Origin: Nocardia terrae
GTDB lineage: Bacteria; Actinomycetota; Actinomycetes; Mycobacteriales; Mycobacteriaceae
Assembly (NCBI RefSeq): GCF_009760405.1
Contig: NZ_WRPP01000001.1
Coordinates: 1,426,001 to 1,490,000, forward strand
Reading direction: 5' to 3'
Length of the DNA: 64,000 nucleotides
The translations under genes and the position numbers were made by a program. Positions 42,941-54,300 of the stretch are shown here, piece after piece. A model generated the notes under the pieces. That model was not told the origin of the DNA and did not search any database. It worked only from the letters and a program-made list of their open reading frames with translations. Numbering within the stretch: position 1 is the stretch's first letter; each line of letters starts with the position of its first letter.

Positions 42941-44259
42941 GTACATCGTCCGAGAGTGCGACCGTGCTGGACTTCTTCGTGGAATGGGCCGCCGATCGGC
43001 TCGAGCGCGATTCGGTGGATCCGTACTCCCCGCTCACCTCGCTGGGCCTGGACTCGGTGAAGGCCGCCGAACTGATGACCATCCTCGAGGACCGATACGA
43101 CACCGAGATCACCGCCGAGGACATCTTCGACGGTCTCTGCCTGGCCGATGTCGCCGAAATGGCCACCGGGCGGCGCGGAAACGGGCACACACCCGCGCAC
43201 CCGCGCGGTGGCGGCGGTTCCGGGCCGCGCGAGCTGGAATTCAGTCTGCTGTTCTTCTCCAGCGACGCCCAGCGCCGCGACGCGGACCGCTATCACCTGC
43301 TGCTCGAGAGCGCCCGCTTCGCCGACGCGCACGGGCTCGCCGCGATCTGGCTGCCCGAGCGCCACTTCCACACCTTCGGCGGCCTCTACCCGAACCCATC
43401 GGTGCTCGGCGCGGCGCTGGCCGCCGTCACCGAGCGGGTGCGCATCCGGGCGGGCAGCGTGGTGCTGCCGCTGCACAATCCGATCCGGGTCGCCGAGGAC
43501 TGGTCGGCCGTCGACAACCTCTCCCACGGCCGCGTCGACCTGGCCTTCGCCACCGGCTGGAACGCCGACGACTTCGTGCTGGCCCCCGGCAACTACGCCG
43601 ACCGCGTGGAGCTCACCCGCTCCGGCATCGAGACCGTGCGGCGGCTGTGGCGCGGCGACTCGGTCACCCTGCCCAACGGCGCCGGGGAGCAGCGTGAGGT
43701 GCGGATCTTCCCGGCCCCGGTGCAGGCCGCGCTGCCGACCTGGCTCACCTGCAGCGGCGGGATCGAGCGCTTCGAGATGGCCGGGGCGCTCGGGGTGAAT
43801 GTGCTGACCGCCTTGCTGTTCCAGGAGGTGGACGAGCTGGCCGAGAAGCTGGCCGCCTACCGCGCCGCCCGCGCGCAGCACGGCCACGACCCCGACGCGG
43901 GCACGGTCACCGTCATGCTGCACACCTTCCTCGGCGGCGACGAGGCGACGGTCCGCCGGACCGTGGAGGGCCCGTTCAAGCGCTACCTCGAGGATTCGGT
44001 GGACCTGTGGCGGCGCGGCTCGGACGCGCTCGAGAGCCTGGACGCCAAGACCCGGGTCAAGGTGCTGGACTTCGCCTTCGAACGCTACTACCGCAACAAC
44101 GGCCTGTTCGGCACCCCGGATTCGACGGCCGCCATGGCGGCCCGGCTGCGCGCGGCCGGAGTGGACGAGATCGCCTGCCTCATCGACTTCGGCATCCCCG
44201 ACACCGAGGTACTGGCCGGGCTCGACTCGCTGGCGAAGCTGAAGGCCGCGGTTCACTGA
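42937..44259 (+). CDS. ACP fused to MupA-type luciferase-like monooxygenase
   Basis: This is a 440-residue two-domain protein. Residues 1-80 form an acyl carrier domain with phosphopantetheine Ser40 in [12 protein letters not shown]. After a Gly-rich linker (residues 81-100), residues 100-435 form an FMN-dependent luciferase-like monooxygenase of the MupA type: [78 protein letters not shown]. Such domains usually sit inside PKS/NRPS assembly lines. Here the carrier probably receives the acyl group from the adjacent ligase, and the monooxygenase oxidises it or the chain. The GTG start is coupled to the ligase; the NRPS follows 32 bases later. Confidence 0.9.
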   Translation: MSTSSESATVLDFFVEWAADRLERDSVDPYSPLTSLGLDSVKAAELMTILEDRYDTEITAEDIFDGLCLADVAEMATGRRGNGHTPAHPRGGGGSGPRELEFSLLFFSSDAQRRDADRYHLLLESARFADAHGLAAIWLPERHFHTFGGLYPNPSVLGAALAAVTERVRIRAGSVVLPLHNPIRVAEDWSAVDNLSHGRVDLAFATGWNADDFVLAPGNYADRVELTRSGIETVRRLWRGDSVTLPNGAGEQREVRIFPAPVQAALPTWLTCSGGIERFEMAGALGVNVLTALLFQEVDELAEKLAAYRAARAQHGHDPDAGTVTVMLHTFLGGDEATVRRTVEGPFKRYLEDSVDLWRRGSDALESLDAKTRVKVLDFAFERYYRNNGLFGTPDSTAAMAARLRAAGVDEIACLIDFGIPDTEVLAGLDSLAKLKAAVH

Positions 44260-44291
44260 TTCTCCACTCGTCTCGAGAGCAGGAGCAGAAT

Positions 44292-47200
44292 TTGACCGGA
44301 TCCAGTTCGGTTCCGTTTCCGTTGTCCGCTGCGCAGCAAGGCATTTGGTACGCACAACAACTGACCGGGCCGAACCCGATCACCAATGCCCTGAGCATCG
44401 ATCTGCGCGGGGACCTGGACGTCGAACTGCTGATGACCTCGTTCTGGCGGGTGGCCGGCGAGTTCGGGGCCGCGCGGCTGCGGGTGATCGAGACCGACCA
44501 CGGCCCGATGCAGGCGGTGGACCGGCCGCTGGACGAGCCGAACCGGGTGCTGGACCTGCGGTCGGAGCCGGATCCGGTGGCGGCGGCCGAGGATTGGATG
44601 CACGCCGAGTACGGCCGCCCGATCGATCTGCAGCGGGACCGGTTGATCGCGACCGCCGTGCTGCGGGTGGGGGAGCGGCGCTGGTTCTGGTACCTGCGCG
44701 CCCACCACATCGCCATGGACGGGCTCGCCGCCATGACCCTGCTGAACCGGGTCGGCGAGCTCTACAGCGCCGCGGTCGAGCATCGCGAACCGCCGCAGGC
44801 CAAGATCCAGGGCCTGGCCGATCTGGTCGCCGCGGACGAGAAGTACCGGGCCTCAGCGCGTTTCGAGACCGACCGCGAATTCTGGCAGCATCAGCTCGAC
44901 CAGCTGCCCGCCCCCGTCAGCCTCGCCGGGCGGAGCGCGCAGGCCGACGCGCACCCTATCTCGGTGAGCGGGGTGCTGCCCGACGAGACCGCCGAGCTGC
45001 TCGCCACCGTCGTCAAGGCGAGCTCCACGAACCCCGCTGTGCCGTATCTGGCCGCCTTCGGAATGTTCCTGGGCCGCATGACCGATGGCGACGACATCGT
45101 GCTGAGCCTGCCGGTGTCCGCGCGCGTCACCACCGCGGCGCTGCGGTCGGGCGGCATGCTGGCCAATACGCTGCCGCTGCGGATCACGATGGATCGGCGC
45201 GGCACCGTCGGCGACCTGATCGAGGCGACGCAGCGGCAACTGATCGAGGTCCTGCGCCGGCAGCGGTACCGGCAGGAGGACATGTTCCGCGACATCGGCC
45301 GGCTCACACCCCAGACCCAGGTCTTCGGGCCCTACGTGGACCTGATGATGTTCGACACCACCATCGTGCTGGGTCCGATCGCGGGACAGCTGCGGGTGCT
45401 GACGCCGGGACTGGTCTCGGACCTGTCGGTGAGCGTCTACACCGGTGCGGGCGCGGTCGAGGGCACCACCGCGACCCGCGTTGACTTCGTGGCCAATCAC
45501 GACCTCTACACGCCCGAAGAGCTTGCGCGCCACCATGATCGGTTCCTGCGGTTCTTCGAGGAGTTCGTCGCGGTGCTGGCCGCCGATCTCGCCACGCCCC
45601 TGCGTGAGCTCGACCTGCTCGAGGCCGCGGAGCGCGAGCGCGTGCTGCGGGAATGGAACGATACCGCCGCGCCGATCGACGAGACCGCCACCCTGATGGA
45701 GATCTTCCGGCGGCAGGCCGCGGCCACGCCCGACGCCGTCGCCGTCGTGGACGGCTCCGATCACCTCACCTACGCGGAACTCGACGCGCGGGCGCGGAGT
45801 CTGGCCTCGCTCCTGGCCGCCCGGGGAGCCGGGCCGGAAACCCTGGTGGCCCTGGCGCTTCCGAAGGGCATCCCGCTGATCACCGCGCTGCTCGCGGTGC
45901 TCGACACCGGCGCGGCCTACGTACCGCTGGACCCCACCTCGCCGCCCGAGCGGATCGCCCACATCCTCGCCGACGCCGCGCCCACCCTGGTCCTGGTGGA
46001 CGAGGGCACCGCCGAACTCGTCGCCGCGAGCGAGGTGCCGCGACTGCGCGTCGACATCACGGACTCCAACGGCCCCGACCTACTCGACCCGACCGACCGG
46101 TCGGCGCGGCCGGGCAATGTCGCCTACGTCATCTACACCTCCGGCACCACCGGAAAACCCAAGGGCGTCGCGGTCACCCACGCCAATGCCGTCTCACTGT
46201 TCCAGAGCACCCAGCCGTGGTGCCGATTCGGCCCCGAGGACGTCTGGACCTGGTGCCACTCACAGGCTTTCGACTTCTCGGTCTGGGAGATCTGGGGCGC
46301 GCTGCTGTACGGCGGACGCGTCGTCGTGGTGCCCCGCGAGATCGCCTACGCACCGGCCGAGCTGTGGGATCTCATTCTCGAGCAGGGCGTGACGATCCTC
46401 AACCAGACCCCGTCGGCCTGCTACGCGCTGATCGAATCCCGCCGCGCCACCGCCACGGACGGGTCCGCGCTGCGCATGGTCGTCTTCGGCGGTGAAGCCC
46501 TGGATCCCACGCGTTTACAGCGCTGGCCGGTGCTCGAACGCCCGGACCCGCCGCGGCTGGTCAATATGTACGGCATCACCGAGACCACCGTGCACGTCAC
46601 CGAACAGCCGCTCGCACCACAGCATTGGCGCGGCGAGCCCGGTCTCAGCCCGATCGGCGTCCCGCTGGCCAATCTGCGTGTGTACGTGCTGGATTCGTGG
46701 TTGCGTCCGGTGCCGGTCGGTGTCGCGGGCGAGCTGTATGTGGCGGGTAACCAGGTCGCGCGCGGGTATCTGGCCCGTCCGGCGCTGACCGGTGCGCGAT
46801 TCGTCGCCGACCCGTTCGACCCGCACGGCGGCCGCCTCTACCGCAGCGGCGATGTGGTGCGCTGGACCGAGGCCGGTGTCCTCGAGTATCTGGGCCGCGC
46901 CGACGAGCAGGTCAAGATCCGCGGCTACCGCATCGAACTCGGCGAGATCGAATCCCTGCTCGCGGGCCAGGACTGCGTGGCCGGGGCGGTCGTCACCACC
47001 CACACCGTCGAGCCCGTCACGCCCGCCGCGCCGCCGTCGACCCAGCTGGTCGCCTACCTGGTCCCGGACCCGCACACCGCCCCGGTCGCCGCGAAATGCC
47101 TGGAGCTGCAGCGCGAGGGCGTGATCGCGGCCTCGGAGCTGCACGAGTTGCCCAACGGCATGCCGGTGGTCGGCCGCAACCGCTCGAATATCGAGTTCCT

Positions 47201-48380
47201 CTACGAGGAGATCTTCGAGACCGAGGAATACTGCCACGGCGGCGTGACGATTCCCGAGCACGGCTGCATCGTCGACATCGGCGCGCACATCGGCATGTTC
47301 TCCCTCTATGCCAAGCGGAAATCGCCGGGGGTCAGGCTCTTCGCGGTCGAGCCCATGCCCGAACTGCAGCGCTACTACCGGGCCAACGCGGCGCTGCACG
47401 ACCTGGACGCCACCCTGGTGCCGTACGCGATCGGCGCGGCGGCCGCCACCGATACCTTCACCTACTATCCGGAGATGTCGGTGCTGTCGGGTCGCGGGAC
47501 CGACAGCCGCGAACAGCGCGACATCCTGCAGTCCTTCCTCCACACCGAATACCACGCGGAGACACAGGATCTCGGTGACGGGCTCGTGGATCAGCTGATC
47601 GCCGACCGCCTCGACTGCGTCCAGGTCGACGTCTCGGTCCGGACGCTGTCGCACATCGTCGACGAGTTCGGGATCGACCGCATCGATCTGCTCAAGCTCG
47701 ACGTCGAGGGCAGCGAACTCGACGCGCTGCACGGCATCGAGGCGCGCCACTGGCCGCTCATCGACCGCATGGTGATCGAGGTCAACGATGTCGAGGACCG
47801 GCTGGCGCGCATCGAGAACCTGCTGGCCGACCACGGATTCGAGGCCGAGGCGCGGGTCTCGCCGAATGTGATGGGCACCGACCTGCACATCGTCTACGCC
47901 GTCCGCGCCGCACTGCGCACCGCACCCGGCGAGGCCGGACAGGCCGCGCCGGAGCTGCTGGTGCCGGACGAGAAGTGGAGTGCGCCAACGGCCCTCGGTG
48001 CGCTGTTGCGGGCGCGCCTGGGGGAGGCGCTGCCCGGTTACATGGTCCCCGACGTGATGATGGTGCTCGACGCCCTGCCCCTGACGGTCAACGGCAAGGT
48101 GGACAAGGCGGCACTGCCGGAACCGGTGGTGGCCCGTGCGACCTACCGCGCCCCCGCGACACCGGTGGAGGAGGTCGTGGCGACGGTCTACGCCGAGGTG
48201 CTCGGGGTGGACCGGGTCGGCGTCGACGACGACTTCTTCGCGCTGGGCGGCAATTCGCTGTCGGCCACGCGGCTGGCGGCCCGATTGTCGGAGGGCGTCG
48301 GTGTGCCCGTGGCGGTCCGGGATGTCTTCGAGGCCGCGGCCGTCGGGGCCCTGGCCGACCTGCTGACGACCCGGCTTTCG
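44292..48380 (+). other. NRPS module 1: C-A(Thr)[MT]-T
   Basis: The condensation domain starts [15 protein letters not shown] and keeps the active site His138-His139-I-A-M-D-G. As the first domain after an acyl-loaded ACP it probably joins the fatty acyl group to the first amino acid. The adenylation pocket residues read by alignment to GrsA are D-F-W-N-V-G-M-V-H with the late Lys in LTVNGKVDK, one change from the classic threonine code DFWNIGMVHK. The carrier domain has LGGNSLS (Ser1322). Confidence 0.85.
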
Positions 48381-51300
48381 GATCCCGCGGTCGTGGCGGA
48401 GGGGCCGCGACTGCGACCGCGGATGCGCCCGGAACGGGTGCCGCTGTCCTTCGCGCAGCAGCGGATGTGGTTCGTGAACCGCTTCGATCCGGACTCGGTC
48501 GCCTACAACATCCCGATGGTGATCCGCCTGTCGGGGCCGCTCGACACCGCGGCCCTGGCGGCGGCGGTGTGGGATGTGCTGGCCCGCCACGAGGTGCTGC
48601 GCACCCGATACCCGGACGTCGACGGCGTGCCCCACCAGGTCACGGTGCCGATCGACGAACTCGGCGAGTCGGCGGACGTGGACCTCACGCCGATCACGGT
48701 GGACGACGCCGGGCCGGTGACGGCCGCGCTGGTGTCGGCGGGATTCGATGTGGCCGAGCGGGCTCCGCTGCGTGCGCGGCTGCTCTCGACGAGCTCCACC
48801 GAGTTCGTGCTGCTGCTGGTGGTGCACCACATCAATGCCGACGGATTCTCCATGGCTCCGCTCGCGCGCGACCTGGCGGCCGCGTACGTGTCCAGGCACG
48901 ATGGGCGGCAACCGAATTGGCGGCCGCTGCCGGTGCAGTACGCCGACTACGCCCTGTGGCAGCGGGAACTGGCGGGCACGGCCGCCGACCCGGAATCGTT
49001 GCACGCCCGCCAGCTCGACTACTGGTCCGGGCAACTGGCCGAACTGCCCGAGGTCGTCGAGCTGCCGTCGGATCGCCCCCGCCCGCCGATCGCCTCGCAT
49101 CGGGGTGCGACCCACAGCTTCGTCCTCACACGCCCGGTGGTGGAGGGACTGCGGACGCTGGCCCACGCACGCGGCGCGACGGTGTTCATGGTCTTCCACG
49201 CGGCGCTGGCGGTGGTGCTCGCACGATTGTCCGGCAGCACCGATATCGCGGTGGGCTCGCCGGTGGCCGGACGTGGGGCCGCCGAATTGGACGAGCTGAT
49301 CGGCATGTTCGTCAATACCGTCGTGCTGCGGACCCGGGTGGACGAGTCGATGCCGTTCACCGAGCTGCTGTCCGCGGTCCGCGGGACCGACCTGGATGCC
49401 TTCGCGCACGCGGACGTGCCGTTCGAGCAGGTCGTGGAGCGGCTGGATCCGCCGCGCAGCCGGGCGCACCACCCGCTGTTCCAGGTGATGCTCGCCTTCC
49501 ACAATCTGGATCAGGCCCGGCTCGAACTGCCGGACGTGGTGGTGACCGCCTCCGGCGCCGACACCGGTATCGAACGCTTCGACCTGACCTTCACCCTCAC
49601 CGACACCCCCGACCGGGACGGCGCGATCCCGGTCGATCTCGGTTATGCGACAGACCTTTTCGATCCGGCGACCGTCGCGGCCCTGGCGGGTCGCCTGCAA
49701 CGGGTCCTGAAAGCGATCACCGCCGACCCCACGATCCTGGTACGCGACATCGATGTCCTGACCGCACCCGAACGGGATCGGCTGATCCGCGAGTGGGGCC
49801 GCAACGGCGACCCCGAGCGGCCCGGCGTCGTGACCCTGCCCGCACTGCTGGCCGAGGCAATCGCTGCGAACCCCGACGGTGACGCGGTGATCGACGGTGA
49901 TCGACGGCTGTCCTACCGCGAACTCGACGAGCATTCGGACCGACTCGCACGTCATCTGATCGGACTCGGTGTCTGTTCGGAATCGGTGGTCGCCATCGGC
50001 GTGCCGAGGTCGCTGGAGTGGGTGCTCGCCGTGTGGGCCATTGCCAAGACCGGTGCGGCCTTCGTGTCGGTGGATCCGGCACATCCGGCGGAGCGGAATG
50101 CCTACGTGTGCGCCGATGCGGGTGTGTGCGTGGGCATCACGACCGCGCAGTCTGCCGGTGCGCTGCCGCAGAATGGGACCTCGTGGCTGGTGCTCGACGT
50201 CGACTCTCGTCATTCCGGGCTGCTCGTTGCCGGAATCCGCGATGCCGGTGTGGCTCCGGGCCGACAGCGCGCCGGGACCTCGGACGGGGCACCTACCGGG
50301 ATGCGGGACGGGACTTCGGCCCGCCCGCTCGGTGTCGCATATCTCGTGTATACGTCCGGTTCAACGGGTCGGCCCAAGGGCGTGGAAGTGACCCACACCG
50401 GCCTTGCCGCACTGGTCTCCGACCTGGTCGAGCGGTGCGCGGTCGACACCGGCTCCCGCGTCCTGGCCGTGGCGGCACGGACCTTCGACGCTGCCGTCCT
50501 GGAGTTCCTGCTGGCGGTGTCGGGTGGGGCGGCGCTCGAGGTCGCGCCACCGGATGCGTATGGGGGGCAACCCCTGTGGGAGTTGATGCGCGCCCAACGT
50601 GTCACCCACGCGTTCCTCACGCCGCCGGTGGCCGCTTCCATGGACCCGGACGGGCTGGACGATCTGCGGATCCTGCTCACCGGCGGGGATCGGTGTTCGA
50701 CGCGGTTGGTGACCCGGTGGGCGGGCACCGATGCCGCCGGTATCCGCCGGGTGCACAACCTCTACGGTCCGGCCGAGGCCACGATCTGGGTGACCGGCTC
50801 GGAGTTGGTGCCGGACGGGCAGATCGGGATCGGCCTGCCGATCGCGGGCATGAGCGTGGCCGTGCTGGACGCGTGGCTGCGTCCGGTGCCGAGGGGCGTG
50901 GTCGGTGAGCTGTACGTGTCGGGTTCCGGTGTGGCACGGGGCTATCGGGGTCGGGCCGGGCTCACGGCCGCCCGATTCGTCGCCGACCCGTTCGGTGCGC
51001 CGGGACAGCGGCTCTACCGCACCGGCGACCTGGTGCGCTGGACCGAATCCGGCTCCGGCAGCGCCGCACTGGAATTCGTGGGCCGCTCCGATTTCCAGGT
51101 GAAGGTGCGCGGTCAGCGGCTGGAACTCGGCGAGGTCGAGTCGGCCCTGTGCGAGATGGACGGGATCGAACAGGCCGTCGCGGTCGTCCACGCAGCGGAT
51201 GCCGGGGCGCGGGTTGTCGGTTACGTCGTGCCCCGGCCGGGCGTGACGATCGATCCCGAGCAGGTCCGGCGATTCGTGTCCGAACGGCTGCCCGCCTACA

Positions 51301-54300
51301 TGGTGCCCGACGCGGTGATGGTGCTCGACGAGCTGCCCATGACCGCGACCGGGAAGATCGATCGCCGCGCCCTGCCGGAACCCGTTCTCGCACAGCAGGA
51401 ATTCCGTGCGCCGTCGACGCCGGTCGAGGAGATCGTGGCCGGGGTGTTCGCCGAGGTTCTCGGACTGGCTCGGGTGGGTGCCGACGACGACTTCTTCGCG
51501 CTCGGCGGCGATTCGATCGTCTCGATCCAGGTGGTCTCCCGAGCCCGTGCGCAAGGAGTGGTGTTCGGGCCGCGAGACGTCTTCGAGCAGCGAACCCCGG
51601 CACGGTTGGCGCGCAGCGCGCAGTTCGTGGGCGAGACCGCCGGGGGATCGGCCGAACTGCCCGGCGGCGGAGTCGGGGAGCTGCCGCTCCTGCCGGTGGC
51701 GCGATGGATGCTGGACTGGGGCGCGGGATTCGAGCGCTTCGAACAGCACATGGTGGTTCCGGTGCCCGCCGGTGTCGACGAACCCGGAGTGCTCTCGGCG
51801 GTGGCGGCGCTGCTGGACCGTCACGACATGCTGCGATCCCGATTGCGCCGCACCGAGTCGGGGGAGTGGTCCGCGGTGGTGGACCCGGCCGACACGGTCG
51901 TGGCCGCTACGGTGTTCCACCGCTGTGCACCCGGGGCCGATCTCGGTGACGAGGCGAATGCCGCTGCCGCACAGTTGGATCCGCTCGCCGGGGCGATGAT
52001 CCGGTTCGTGTGGCGGCCCGGGCACGGTGATTCGCCCGGCCGGTTGCTCGTGGTGGCGCATCACCTGGTGGTCGACGGTGTCTCCTGGCGGGTGCTGGTT
52101 CCCGATCTGCAGTCGGCGTTCGAGCAGATCGCGGCGGGCGGCCAACCGGTCCTCGCGCCCGTCGGGACCTCGATGCGGCGATGGGCGCACGGGCTGCGGG
52201 ACGCGGCCGCCGACCCGGCCCGGATCGATGAGCTGCCACTGTGGCGGTCGATGGCGTCGGGCGTTGACCCGCACTGGGGTGGAAGGGATCTGGACCCGCG
52301 GCGCGATACCGCCGCGACGGTCGAGGAAGTGCGCGTCGAGCTGCCGGAGTCGGTGACGCGCGGGCTGCTGTCCCAGGTTCCGGCCGCATTCCACGGCGAG
52401 GTCAATGACGGCCTGCTGGCCGGGTTGGCCATGGCGATCCGGGCTTGGCGTGGTCGCCGCGGTGTCGACGAGCCGTCGGTTCTGGTCCGGCTCGAGGGTC
52501 ACGGTCGTGAGGAGCAGGTGGTTCCGGGCGCGGACCTGTCGCGGACGGTCGGCTGGTTCACGTCGATGTTCCCGGTGCGCTTCGACCTGGCCGGAATCGA
52601 CGCCGAGGATGTCGGGGCTGCGGTCTTCTCGGTGAAGGAGACGTTGCGGTCGATCCCTGACAAGGGCATCGGGTACGGAATGCTGCGGTACTCGAATGAG
52701 GAGACCGCGTCCTCGTTGCCGCGGGAGATGCCGGGGCGGATCGGTTTCAACTACCTCGGTCGCATCTCGGCCGCCGCCGCCGAGGCGAGCGGAATGCGCG
52801 GCGAGGCAGCGGAATTCACCGTCGCCCCTGATCCGCGTATGCCGGTGACGCTGGCGGTGGACATCACCGCGATCGTGATCGACGATCGGCTGCAGGCCCG
52901 GCTCCGCTTCCCGAACACCCTGCTCGATCGCACCGAGGTCGACGAGCTGGCCCAGCTGTGGACCCGGGCGCTCACCGCCATCACCGAGCATGCCGAAACT
53001 CCCGGCGCGGGCGGGCATTCCCCGTCCGACTTCGACCTGGTGGACCTGACCGGATCCGATGTCGCCGCGCTCGACCGCGCCTACCCGTCCCTGACCGACG
53101 TGTGGCCGCTGACCCCGCTGCAGGCCGGGTTGCTGTTCCACACCGGCCTCGGCGATGCCGCCGCGCAGGACGCCTATGTGGCACAGCTGATTCTGCGGCT
53201 GACGGGACACCTCGACGTGGACCGCCTCCGTGCCGCGGCACGCGGGCTGCTGGACCGGCATCAGGTGCTGCGGACGGCGTTCGCGACCGCCGGCAGCGGA
53301 ACGAGTGTCGCCGTCCTGCGAGACAATGTCGAATTGCCCTGGGAAGTCTTCGATCTCACCGATTGTCCGAACCCCGAAGCTCGGCTGCAGGAGCTCGCGG
53401 CCGAGACGAAGGCCCGCCGTTTCGATCCGGCGGCGGCACCGCTGCTGCGGTTCGCGGTGGCCGAACTGGGCGTCGACGAGTGGGCGCTGATCCTGACCAA
53501 CCACCACGTGATCCTCGACGGCTGGTCCTACCCCCTGCTGGTCACCGACCTGTTCACCCACTACGCCGAAGACACCGGCGTTCCGGCCGGCGCGTATCGA
53601 GACTTCCTGGCATGGTTGGCAACTCGTGATCGGGACGCCGCGGCCGCGGCGTGGTCCCGGGCTCTCGAGGGTGCCGAACCCGCCCTGCTCGCCCCGGGCG
53701 CGAAGACCGAAACCGGTGCGGTGGCCGAGGAATGGCTCACCGTCGACCCGCTCGCCACCCGCGAGCTCGCAGCCGCGGCGGCCACGGCCGGAGTGACCGT
53801 GCACACCGTGCTGCAGTCGATGTGGGCGATCATGCTGGCGCAGTGGACCGGTCGCACCGACGTGATCTTCGGCGGCACCGTCTCCGGCCGCCCCGCCGAA
53901 CTGCCCGACGCCGAACGCACCGTCGGCCTGTTCATCAACACCGTGCCGACCCGCGTGCGGCTGGACCCCGCCGAGACCGTCGCGCAGCTGTGGGCCCGCA
54001 TCCATCGCGAACAAGCCGCACTGCTCGACCACCAGCACCTCGGCCTGCCGGACATCCACGCGCTCGCCGGCGCGGATCGCCTCTTCGACACCGTCATGGT
54101 GCTCGAGTCCTATCCCCTGGACGCACAGGGCATCCGGCAGCTCACCGGGCGTGCCGCGCTCGAGGTCACCGGGGTGAACGCCACCGATTCCACCCACTAC
54201 CCACTGACCTGCAGCGTCACCGTCCAGGACGGCATGCGTATCCGGTTGCAGTACCGGCCCGATGTGCTCGACGCCGCGACGGTCGCCGCGTTCGGGCAAC

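Noticed and set aside
46515..50213. Minus-strand open frame of over 1,200 codons antisense to the NRPS
   Set aside because: It is Arg/His/Gly/Val-rich, without domains, and arises from the G/C third positions of the NRPS. The plus strand has clear C, A, T and E motifs throughout.
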